This document shows, one piece after another, positions 1-6,533 of a DNA stretch of 21,865 nucleotides (positions within the stretch are counted from its first letter, which is position 1; each line of letters begins with the position of its first letter). The notes under the pieces were generated by a model. That model ran no database searches, was not told where the DNA came from, and saw only the letters and a program-made list of their open reading frames with translations. The stretch is from Clostridia bacterium (GTDB lineage: Bacteria; Bacillota; Clostridia; Oscillospirales; Acutalibacteraceae): positions 1-21,865 of the forward strand of contig CAAGHB010000073.1 of NCBI GenBank assembly GCA_900769535.1. The letters are read 5' to 3'. A program made the translations under genes and the position numbers.

Positions 1-574
1 CGTTACCCGAATAAATGTTAAGGTCCTCACCGCAAAGGTGAGCTATCTGAGCAACTGCGGAAATGTCTCCGCTTGCTTCTTTTGTAGCAACGATATTCTC
101 GATTTTTGAAAGCTCCTTGTAGGTTTCGGGCTTAATATTTGTACCCGTTCTTGAAGGAACGTTGTATAAAATCACCGGCAGAGTGGTGCTGTTAGCTATT
201 GCTGTAAAGTGAGCAATAAGCCCTGCCTGCGATGTTTTGTTATAATAGGGGGTAACAACGAGCATAGCGTCAGCGCCGGTCTGTTCGGCGAGTATTGCCG
301 TCTTAACGGCAAAAGCTGTGTCGTTACTTCCGGTACCTGCGATAACAGGAACTCGTCCCTTTGCGAATTCGACCGTCTTTTTAATTACCTCGATATGCTC
401 ATCGATGTCAAGCGTAGCTGATTCGCCGGTAGTTCCGCAGGCAACGATTGCGTCGGTGCCGTTCTGAATTTGGAACTCGACCAGTTCTTCGAGTTTTTTA
501 TAGTTTACAGAACCGTCCTGATTCATAGGTGTAACCAGCGCAACAGCGGCGCCGGTAAAAACAACCTTTTTCAT
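1..574 (-). CDS. dapA: 4-hydroxy-tetrahydrodipicolinate synthase (DapA), 3' end cut by window
   Basis: DapA condenses pyruvate with aspartate semialdehyde in the cytoplasm, the first step specific to lysine and meso-DAP. I translated the minus strand from ATG at 574-572: the protein opens MKKVVFTGAAVALVTPMN and runs 191 codons to the window edge without a stop. The family normally has about 290 residues, so roughly a third is missing. Visible family motifs are GTTGES (substrate carboxylate site), LYNVPSRTG carrying the catalytic tyrosine, and ATKEASGD carrying the Schiff-base lysine. A GGAGGG ribosome site precedes the start. It lies 21 bp after the asd stop codon on the same strand, so the two are almost certainly one operon, and Asd makes DapA's substrate. 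The call is firm; only the C-terminus is unseen. Confidence 0.96.
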   Translation of the reverse strand, partial: MKKVVFTGAAVALVTPMNQDGSVNYKKLEELVEFQIQNGTDAIVACGTTGESATLDIDEHIEVIKKTVEFAKGRVPVIAGTGSNDTAFAVKTAILAEQTGADAMLVVTPYYNKTSQAGLIAHFTAIANSTTLPVILYNVPSRTGTNIKPETYKELSKIENIVATKEASGDISAVAQIAHLCGEDLNIYSGN

Positions 575-595
575 AACTAATTCCCTCCAACTTTA

Positions 596-1681
596 TTATC
601 GGTCAAGATAGCCCATAGCGCATAAAAGCTCGGCCATTAAAACACCGCCGCCGGCAGCGCCTCTGAGCGTATTGTGTGATAAACAAACGAATTTATAGTC
701 ATACTGTGTGTCCTCGCGGAGACGTCCGGTAGAAATGGCCATACCGCCTTCAAGGTCACGGTGTAATTTTGCCTGCGGCATATTATCCTCGGTGAAGTAG
801 TGGATGAACTGCTTCGGTGCGCTCGGAAGGTCAAGTTCCTGGGCCTTTCCGCTATAATTAGCCCAAACGTCCAAAATTTCTTCCTTAGTCGGCTTTTTAT
901 CAAAGTTTACGAAAACAGCGGCTGTGTGACCGTCGGAAACGGGTACGCGTAAGCACTGAGCGGTGAATGCAGGGCTTGTAGCGGGAACAATCTTGTCTCC
1001 CTCGATTTTACCCCAAATTTTGAGCGGCTCTTTTTCTGATTTTTCTTCTTCGCCGCCGATGTAGGGAATAACGTTGTCAACCATTTCAGGCCAGGTGTCA
1101 AAGGTTTTTCCTGCGCCTGAAATTGCCTGGTATGTGCAAACGAGAACCTGCTTTACGCCGAATTTTTCGTCAAGCGGATAGAGCGCGGGAACGTAGCTTT
1201 GAAGTGAGCAGTTGGACTTAACTGCGATAAATCCGCGCTTTGTGCCGAGACGCTTTCTCTGAGCGTTGATAATTTCGGCGTGGTCGGCATTGATTTCGGG
1301 GATAATCATAGGAACGTCATCGGTGAAACGGTTTGCCGAGTTGTTGGACATAATGGGGCATTCCGCCTTTGCATATTTTTCTTCGAGAGCTTTTATCTCG
1401 TCCTTTTTCATATCAACGGCGCAGAATGCAAAGTCGACCATACCTGCAACCGTTTCAACATCGGCTTCGGCATTGTAAACGGTCATCTGCTTTATTTTAT
1501 CCGAAAGGGGAGTCTGCATCTTCCATCTTCCGCCGAGAGCTTCCTCGTATGTTTTTCCTGCTGAACGGGGACTTGCTGCAAGTGCGGCGATTTCAAACCA
1601 CGGATGATTTTCGAGCAGGGTGATGAAACGCTGACCAACCATACCGGTAGCGCCGATAATAGCAACCTTATATTTTTTCAT
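596..1681 (-). CDS. asd: Aspartate-semialdehyde dehydrogenase, archaeal/eukaryotic-type
   Basis: Asd reduces aspartyl-4-phosphate to aspartate semialdehyde with NADPH, the branch point to lysine/DAP, threonine and methionine. The 361-residue protein starts with a Rossmann motif, GATGMVGQRF (residues 10-19). SNNSANRF and the active-site cysteine segment KSNCSLQSYVPAL follow, then SGAGKTFD. The opening (ENHPWFEIAALAASPRSAGK) and the overall length resemble the archaeal/fungal branch of the family more than the classical enterobacterial one; that is my recognition, not a search. AAGGAGGA lies 8-9 nt before the ATG. It is first gene of an operon with dapA, served by the minus-strand promoter near 1827-1855. 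I saw no lysine-riboswitch core in its leader of about 140 nt. Confidence 0.96.
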   Translation of the reverse strand: MKKYKVAIIGATGMVGQRFITLLENHPWFEIAALAASPRSAGKTYEEALGGRWKMQTPLSDKIKQMTVYNAEADVETVAGMVDFAFCAVDMKKDEIKALEEKYAKAECPIMSNNSANRFTDDVPMIIPEINADHAEIINAQRKRLGTKRGFIAVKSNCSLQSYVPALYPLDEKFGVKQVLVCTYQAISGAGKTFDTWPEMVDNVIPYIGGEEEKSEKEPLKIWGKIEGDKIVPATSPAFTAQCLRVPVSDGHTAAVFVNFDKKPTKEEILDVWANYSGKAQELDLPSAPKQFIHYFTEDNMPQAKLHRDLEGGMAISTGRLREDTQYDYKFVCLSHNTLRGAAGGGVLMAELLCAMGYLDR

Positions 1682-1722
1682 TTTTAGTTCCTCCTTAAAG
1701 GGTAGCCCATGGTAAAAAATCG

Positions 1723-1751
1723 TTGAAAACCGAGCGCCTATCTTATATAAT
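1723..1751 (+). promoter_or_regulatory. Predicted sigma-A promoter for queA-tgt
   Basis: TTGAAA (1723-1728), a 17-bp spacer and a perfect TATAAT (1746-1751) form a near-consensus promoter reading toward queA. The expected start near 1758 gives a 5' leader of about 160 nt. It lies closer to asd than to queA, so its transcript crosses the asd promoter region. Predicted by eye. Confidence 0.65.
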
Positions 1752-1826
1752 GGTGAATGTGCAGAAAAAAGGTGTCAATTTATTTACGTATAAAACAATC
1801 GGCTACATTAAATTTACATAGATATA

Positions 1827-1855
1827 ATTTTATCATTTATAACCCTTGATGTCAA
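1827..1855 (-). promoter_or_regulatory. Predicted sigma-A promoter for asd-dapA
   Basis: On the minus strand, TTGACA (1855-1850), a 17-bp spacer and TAAAAT (1832-1827) form a near-consensus promoter. The expected start is near 1820, giving a leader of about 140 nt before asd. The start lies beyond the queA promoter, so the two transcripts overlap in antisense over about 60 nt. Confidence 0.65.
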
Positions 1856-1916
1856 ATTATTTTATGCGTTTATTTACAATATTGATACAGTTTAGCAATA
1901 GTGGAGAAAAAGAAGT

Positions 1917-3002
1917 ATGAAAAAAAGTGATTTTTATTACGATTTGCCCGAAAACCTGATAGCCCAAACGCCTGTTGAGCCGCGAAACAGCTCTCGAATG
2001 ATGTCGGTTAATAGAAAAAATGGCAAAATCGAAGATAAAAACTTCTATAATTTGCCTGAATATTTGCGTAAAGGTGACTGCCTCATTCTCAATAACACCC
2101 GTGTACTTCCTGCGCGTATTTTCGGTGTAAAAGAGGATACGGGAGCCGTCGTCGAATTCGTACTTTTGAAGCAGATTGAGAATATGGTTTGGGAATGTCT
2201 TGCCGGACCGGGCAGAAGGGCAAAGCCGGGAACGAGATTCTCTTTCGGTGAGGGACTCATGTACGGTGAAGTTATCGACGTAAAAGAGGGCAATCGTCTG
2301 GTCAAATTCGAATGTGACGGAGTGTTTTTTGACGTGCTTGACAGGGTGGGACAAATGCCCCTGCCGCCCTATATTCACGAAAAGCTGAATGATAAGGAAC
2401 GATATCAAACGGTATATTCAAAGGAACTCGGCTCGGCGGCGGCGCCTACTGCGGGACTTCATTTTACACCCGAAATGATTGACGAACTTCGCGATATGGG
2501 AATAAATATCGGTTACGTCACCCTTCACGTTGGGCTCGGTACCTTCCGTCCTGTAAAAGAGGATGATATAAAGAAGCATAAAATGCATTCGGAGCATTAC
2601 TTTATGCCAAAGGAAACGGCAAAGCTTATCAACGATACGAAGAAAAACGGCGGCCGAGTAATCTGCGTCGGTACTACCGGATGCAGAACTGTCGAAAGCG
2701 TCTTTTCCTTTGCTTTGAATAATGACGGAGATAACCTCGACTATGTTTTCGACGGAGATAAAAAGAAACTGCTTTTACCCGAGAATACCGATTTTTCAGG
2801 CGATACCGATATTTTCATTTATCCCGGATATGAGTTTAAGTGTATGGATGGGTTGATTACTAATTTTCACCTGCCCGAAAGCACGTTGATAATGCTTGTT
2901 TCGGCATTTCTCGGATATGATAACACTATGAACGCGTACAAAACGGCGGTCGAAAGGGAATATCGCTTTTTCTCATTCGGCGACGCGATGCTGATAGTAT
3001 AA
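1917..3002 (+). CDS. queA: S-adenosylmethionine:tRNA ribosyltransferase-isomerase (QueA)
   Basis: QueA transfers and isomerises the ribosyl group of SAM onto 7-aminomethyl-7-deazaguanine in tRNA, giving epoxyqueuosine at position 34. The 361 residues match the family along their whole length: YDLPENLIAQTPVEPR at the N-terminus, LILNNTRVLPAR, then GSAAAPTAGLHFT, HVGLGTFRPV and the C-terminal block GLITNFHLPESTLIMLVSAF. The family's GTTSVRT-like motif appears as GTTGCRTVES. The ATG follows GGAG at 1903-1906. It is followed by tgt after 124 bp, and QueA and Tgt act at opposite ends of the same tRNA modification. The stop codon lies inside a perfect 10-bp inverted repeat (2998-3020). Confidence 0.97.
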   Translation: MKKSDFYYDLPENLIAQTPVEPRNSSRMMSVNRKNGKIEDKNFYNLPEYLRKGDCLILNNTRVLPARIFGVKEDTGAVVEFVLLKQIENMVWECLAGPGRRAKPGTRFSFGEGLMYGEVIDVKEGNRLVKFECDGVFFDVLDRVGQMPLPPYIHEKLNDKERYQTVYSKELGSAAAPTAGLHFTPEMIDELRDMGINIGYVTLHVGLGTFRPVKEDDIKKHKMHSEHYFMPKETAKLINDTKKNGGRVICVGTTGCRTVESVFSFALNNDGDNLDYVFDGDKKKLLLPENTDFSGDTDIFIYPGYEFKCMDGLITNFHLPESTLIMLVSAFLGYDNTMNAYKTAVEREYRFFSFGDAMLIV

Positions 3003-3065
3003 AGGACGCTGTCCTTTATACAGTGAAGAGTAATAGTGAATAGTTAAGGTGTCGGCTTCGCCGAC
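2998..3065. repeat. Intergenic repeat-like block: two hairpins around a 13-bp tandem repeat
   Basis: A perfect inverted repeat, TATAAAGGAC with loop GCT (2998-3020), spans the queA stop. It is followed by two 13-bp units beginning AGTGAA (3022-3034 and 3035-3047), with AGT recurring at 3022, 3029, 3035 and 3042. A second perfect hairpin, GTCGGCTTCGCCGAC, lies at 3051-3065. Neither hairpin has a following T-tract, so neither looks like a standard terminator. The block resembles short interspersed intergenic elements seen in Clostridia genomes; this is an impression, not a match. Confidence 0.5.
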
Positions 3066-3126
3066 GAAAACAAAAAAATAATGTAATTATGTAAACAAGA
3101 TAAAATGGATACAGGAGTTTTATTTA

Positions 3127-4257
3127 ATGTATAAGCTGATAAAAAAACAGGGGAACGCGCGAAGAGGTAGCTTCGAAACGGTACACGGCACGGTACAAAC
3201 GCCTGCCTTTATGAACGTAGCTACCGCAGCGGCAATAAAGGGCGGCATTTCCGCCTATGACTTAAAGGATTTGCGTTGCCAGGTTATGCTGTCAAATACC
3301 TATCACCTCAATTTGCGTCCGTCAAGCGAGGTTGTAAAGGAAGCGGGTGGGCTTCATAAATTCACCGGCTGGGATGGACCGATTTTGACCGATAGCGGCG
3401 GATTTCAGGTTTTTTCGCTTTCATCCCTGCGAAAGATTAACGAGGACGGAGTAACCTTTGCTTCACATATTGACGGCAGACGGATTTTCATGGGTCCCGA
3501 GGAAAGTATGCAGATTCAGTCTAATCTCGCTTCTACGATTGCGATGGCCTTTGACGAATGTGTCGAAAATCCCGCAACCTATGAATATACGAAGCAGTCG
3601 GCCGAACGTACTGTCCGCTGGCTCGAACGATGCAAAAAGGAGATGGAACGCCTTAATTCCCTCGAAGATACGATAAATAAAAATCAGCTTCTTTTCGGTA
3701 TAAATCAAGGCAGCACATACGAGGATTTGCGCATCGCCAATATGAAGCAGATTGCCTCTCTCGATATGGACGGATACGCAATCGGCGGACTTGCCGTCGG
3801 CGAATCAGCCGAGGATATGTACAGAATTATTGAGGCGGTCGAGCCCTTTATGCCAAAGGATAAAATCCGCTATTTAATGGGCGTAGGTACTCCTGCAAAC
3901 ATTCTCGAAGCAGTGGATAGGGGAGTTGACCTTTTCGACTGTGTTATGCCGAGCCGAAATGCACGTCACGGACACCTTTTTACCTCTAACGGAACGATAA
4001 ATATTAACAATAATAAATACGAGCGCGATTTTACTCCGATTGACGAAAAGTGCGGCTGTCCTGCCTGCCGAAATCATACCAGAGCGTATATCCGCCATTT
4101 GTTAAAGGCGGACGAAATGCTCGGACACCGACTTTGCGTTATGCATAATCTGTGGTTTTACAATACTTTTATGGAAAAGATACGTTTGGCAATCGACGAG
4201 GACCGTTTCCCTGCGTTTAAGGAGGAAATGCTTGCAACCGTTTGCCGCCGAATTTAA
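3127..4257 (+). CDS. tgt: Queuine/preQ1 tRNA-guanine transglycosylase (Tgt)
   Basis: Tgt exchanges guanine-34 of GUN-anticodon tRNAs (Asp, Asn, His, Tyr) for preQ1. The 376 residues show LSNTYHLNLRP, the catalytic block ILTDSGGFQVFSL (Asp89), GINQGS (substrate binding), AIGGLAVGE, LMGVGTP and the nucleophile segment DLFDCVMPSRNARHG (Asp271). The zinc site is Cys309, Cys311, Cys314 and His340, in CGCPAC and CVMHN. The length is normal. AGGAG at 3113-3117 sits 9 nt before the ATG. It is second in the queA-tgt unit, and a strong intrinsic terminator follows 43 bp after the stop. As in most bacteria the substrate is probably preQ1, which the sequence alone does not prove. Confidence 0.97.
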   Translation: MYKLIKKQGNARRGSFETVHGTVQTPAFMNVATAAAIKGGISAYDLKDLRCQVMLSNTYHLNLRPSSEVVKEAGGLHKFTGWDGPILTDSGGFQVFSLSSLRKINEDGVTFASHIDGRRIFMGPEESMQIQSNLASTIAMAFDECVENPATYEYTKQSAERTVRWLERCKKEMERLNSLEDTINKNQLLFGINQGSTYEDLRIANMKQIASLDMDGYAIGGLAVGESAEDMYRIIEAVEPFMPKDKIRYLMGVGTPANILEAVDRGVDLFDCVMPSRNARHGHLFTSNGTININNNKYERDFTPIDEKCGCPACRNHTRAYIRHLLKADEMLGHRLCVMHNLWFYNTFMEKIRLAIDEDRFPAFKEEMLATVCRRI

Positions 4258-4299
4258 TATTTTGAACTGAAATCATTAACATTTACAGCTAAAAACGTT

Positions 4300-4336
4300 C
4301 ACCCTTTCACAAAATCTTGTGGAAGGGTGTTTTTTT
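4300..4336 (+). terminator. Rho-independent terminator of queA-tgt
   Basis: A 13-bp stem (CACCCTTTCACAA at 4300-4312 with TTGTGGAAGGGTG at 4317-4329, one G-T pair) with an AATC loop is followed directly by seven T residues. It separates the queuosine genes from the division cluster. Confidence 0.92.
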
Positions 4337-4382
4337 ATGCACTATGCACGAAAAAAAGTTGAAAAATTTTTTATGTTAACTA

Positions 4383-4411
4383 TTGCAAAATCATTATTGT
4401 GGTTGTATAAT
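4383..4411 (+). promoter_or_regulatory. Predicted promoter of the mra/dcw cluster
   Basis: TTGCAA (4383-4388), a 17-bp spacer and perfect TATAAT (4406-4411) lie 72 bp before the mraZ start. The expected transcription start is near 4418, just before the MraZ-type repeats. No other clear promoter is visible until the divIB-ftsZ gap, so this one may drive about 11 kb of genes. Confidence 0.7.
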
Positions 4412-4432
4412 AACATTAAAATAACAGTCAAG

Positions 4433-4457
4433 TGGTGCTAAATGGTGCAAAATGGAG
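4433..4457 (+). promoter_or_regulatory. MraZ operator: three TGGNG repeats at exact 10-bp spacing
   Basis: TGGTG at 4433, TGGTG at 4443 and TGGAG at 4453 recur with a 10-bp period, each separated by a 5-nt A-rich spacer (CTAAA, CAAAA). MraZ proteins are known to bind short direct TGG-type repeats with this spacing upstream of mraZ. The repeats lie between the -10 element and the mraZ ribosome site, so bound MraZ would most likely repress its own cluster. Confidence 0.82.
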
Positions 4458-4482
4458 TAAAAACAGAAGGGAGGACATTAAA

Positions 4483-4908
4483 TTGACAGGTACGTTTTTT
4501 CACAACGTTGATAAAAAAGACCGTATCTTCATACCGGCCAAGATTCGCGAAGAGCTTGGCTTGTCTTTCGTAATGTCCATTCCGTTCGACGGACAGCCCT
4601 GCATCTCCATTTATACCAAAGAATACTGGAATAGCATGAAGCAGAGAATTGATGCTTTGCCGTATCAGGAAAAAATGCTTATAATGCGTGTTATCGGTCC
4701 GCTTACTGATGATAATACGGTCTGCGATGCGCAAGGCAGAGTTCACATTCCTGCCGAACTTAAAAAGCACGCAGGACTAAGTGATAAGGTTTGCATCATC
4801 GGCACGTCCGAAACGCTCGAAATCTGGAACGAAGAAACGTGGCAGCAGCGCAAGGCAAAGGAAGAAAGCGAAGGACTTGCCAATATTCTCGGTCGAATTT
4901 CACTTTAA
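4483..4908 (+). CDS. mraZ: Transcriptional regulator MraZ, TTG start
   Basis: MraZ is a ring-forming DNA-binding protein with two AbrB-like repeats that regulates the division cluster. I place the start at TTG 4483, giving 142 residues opening MTGTFFHNVDKKDRIFIPAK, which aligns with the usual family N-terminus. AGGGAGGA (about 4468-4475) is well spaced for it. The longer reading from GTG 4432 would translate the operator repeats and lacks a ribosome site. The first domain carries DKKDR where the family usually has DxKGR; the second keeps a canonical DAQGRVHIPAEL. It is first gene of the cluster, followed 21 bp later by rsmH, the conserved arrangement. Function is certain from context and sequence; repression versus activation is inferred. 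Confidence 0.94.
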   Translation: MTGTFFHNVDKKDRIFIPAKIREELGLSFVMSIPFDGQPCISIYTKEYWNSMKQRIDALPYQEKMLIMRVIGPLTDDNTVCDAQGRVHIPAELKKHAGLSDKVCIIGTSETLEIWNEETWQQRKAKEESEGLANILGRISL

Positions 4909-4929
4909 TTTCTGGTTTGGAGCGAATAA

Positions 4930-5853
4930 ATGGAATTCAATCATATATCTGTATTATTAAATGAATGTATAGATACATTAAATATAAAGCCGGACGGAAT
5001 TTATATTGACGGAACAGCCGGTGGAGCAGGTCACTCCTGCGAAATTGCGAAGCGTCTTACAACCGGTCGGCTGATTGCTCTTGATAAAGACCCCGACGCG
5101 ATAAAGACGGCGACCGAAAGATTGGCGCCGTATAAATGCGCTACGGTAGTTGATTCCGATTTCTCTAATTTTGATTTGGTGCTTTCGTCACTTGGGATTG
5201 AAAAGGTTGACGGAATTTTGCTTGACCTCGGTGTATCATCACATCAAATTGATACGGCTGAACGCGGATTTTCGTTCCACGCCGATGCGCCTCTCGATAT
5301 GAGAATGTCTCAGCAGGGAAGAAGCGCAGCCGATTTTGTTAACGAGGAAAGTGTTGAAACACTTGCAAGAGTGATTCGCGACTACTCGGACGAAAAATTC
5401 GCATTTAAGATAGCTAAGGCAATCGTCGCAGCAAGGGAAAAGGCGCCGATTGAAACGACCCTTCAGTTCGCCGAAATCGTTGCATCAGCGGTACCTGCCG
5501 CGGCAAGAAGGGATGGCCATCCGGCACGAAGAACCTTTCAGGCGATAAGAATAGCGGTAAACGGCGAACTTGATTCGCTGTCGGAGTTTCTTTCAAAGGC
5601 AATCGATTACGTCAATAAAGACGGCGTAATTGCGATAATAACCTTTCATTCACTCGAAGATAGAATGGTTAAACACGCTTTTGTGGATTGGAATAAGGGT
5701 TGCACCTGTCCAAAGGATTTTCCCGTATGCGTTTGCGGAAAGACGGCAAAAGCGCAGTTTGTTACTCGAAAGGCAATCACCGCCGACGAGGAACAGCTAA
5801 GCGAAAACATAAGAGCCCGAAGCGCACGGCTCAGGGCAGTATATAAACTTTAA
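4930..5853 (+). CDS. rsmH: 16S rRNA (cytosine-1402-N4)-methyltransferase RsmH
   Basis: RsmH (MraW) places the N4-methyl group on C1402 of 16S rRNA in the decoding centre, using SAM. The 307-residue protein starts HISVLLNECID, with the SAM-binding motif YIDGTAGGAGHS, LDKDPDAI, the family signature LLDLGVSSHQIDTAERGFSF and PLDMRM. Later come ARRTFQAIRIAVN and FHSLEDRMVKH. CTCPKDFPVCVCG near the C-terminus is also typical. GGAG lies shortly before the ATG. It is second gene in the mra operon, its standard position, and ftsL follows 16 bp after the stop. Confidence 0.97.
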   Translation: MEFNHISVLLNECIDTLNIKPDGIYIDGTAGGAGHSCEIAKRLTTGRLIALDKDPDAIKTATERLAPYKCATVVDSDFSNFDLVLSSLGIEKVDGILLDLGVSSHQIDTAERGFSFHADAPLDMRMSQQGRSAADFVNEESVETLARVIRDYSDEKFAFKIAKAIVAAREKAPIETTLQFAEIVASAVPAAARRDGHPARRTFQAIRIAVNGELDSLSEFLSKAIDYVNKDGVIAIITFHSLEDRMVKHAFVDWNKGCTCPKDFPVCVCGKTAKAQFVTRKAITADEEQLSENIRARSARLRAVYKL

Positions 5854-5869
5854 AAGGGGAGTAAAAAAG

Positions 5870-6370
5870 GTGGAATACAAGGCAAATTACAGCCGTAGAT
5901 ATTATGTTGAGAGTACGGCATACGATTTTGATATGTTCACCGAAAAATCAAAGCGTACATCAAACGTAGTTGATTTTGAAAAGGCAAAGAAAAATGCCTC
6001 AACGGCTTCAAAAAAGTCATCTAAAAGCACAAAATCACATAAAGTTAATATGCGCCTTGTATCGACCTTTATGGTTTGCCTTCTTTTCTTAGGTATGTTT
6101 GGCGTGAATATTTACCTTCGTGGCGAAATTAACGAAATAAGCGCCGAAACGGCCAGAATTGAAAAGCAAATCAGCCAAAAAGAAAGCGAATACATAGCCC
6201 TCGAAGTCGAATTTGATAATCGAGTATCGTACAAAAATCTCGAAACGGCGGCAGCCGAGCTCGGTATGCAAAAGGCGCAAAAGCATCAGGTCAATTATAT
6301 CGTTACAAACGGAGAAAATCGTTCTGAGGAGATTGACGGCGGAAAATTTATTACAGCCGACAATAATTGA
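5870..6370 (+). CDS. ftsL: FtsL-like bitopic division protein, GTG start
   Basis: FtsL forms a trimeric divisome scaffold with DivIC and DivIB that activates septal wall synthesis. The 166-residue protein has a basic, Lys/Ser-rich cytoplasmic tail of about 60 residues, one transmembrane helix (about 62-83, LVSTFMVCLLFLGMFGVNIY), a predicted coiled coil (about 84-122) and LGMQKAQKHQVNYIV, resembling the conserved FtsL/DivIC tail motif. The GTG start at 5870 has AGGGGAG just upstream. FtsL proteins diverge strongly, so the call rests on topology, the tail motif and position between rsmH and the class B PBP. The cytoplasmic tail is longer than in many relatives. A DivIC-type protein is the main alternative. 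Confidence 0.88.
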   Translation: MEYKANYSRRYYVESTAYDFDMFTEKSKRTSNVVDFEKAKKNASTASKKSSKSTKSHKVNMRLVSTFMVCLLFLGMFGVNIYLRGEINEISAETARIEKQISQKESEYIALEVEFDNRVSYKNLETAAAELGMQKAQKHQVNYIVTNGENRSEEIDGGKFITADNN

Positions 6371-6434
6371 CTATGAAATCAAAAAAAGTATGCAATAATA
6401 TACGTTGCAGTAAATTTACGGTTATTTAAAGAAT

Positions 6435-6487
6435 AAATTTTCGTGAGAGCATCTCGTAAAACGGGATATTTGCTGTCGCGAAAATTT
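6435..6487 (+). other. Large stem-loop between ftsL and the PBP gene
   Basis: A 17-nt arm (6435-6451, AAATTTTCGTGAGAGCA) pairs with 6471-6487 with one mismatch (G6447/G6475) and one G-T pair. An inner 5-bp stem (TCTCG 6452-6456 with CGGGA 6462-6466) closes on a TAAAA loop. No T-tract follows the complete stem, so it does not look like a normal terminator. The gap (6371-6533) holds no gene I can support. It may be a processing site, stability element or protein-binding site. Confidence 0.6.
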
Positions 6488-6533
6488 TGCATTTTACACC
6501 AATTAAATTATTGTACGGGAAAGGTGTTTTGCC

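Noticed and set aside
1773..1778. Second minus-strand TTGACA in the asd leader
   Set aside because: The nearest -10-like CATTAT is 20 bp away; the promoter at 1827-1855 is much better.
1682..1820. Lysine riboswitch in the asd leader
   Set aside because: The leader is only about 140 nt and I see neither the conserved lysine-box core nor a terminator.
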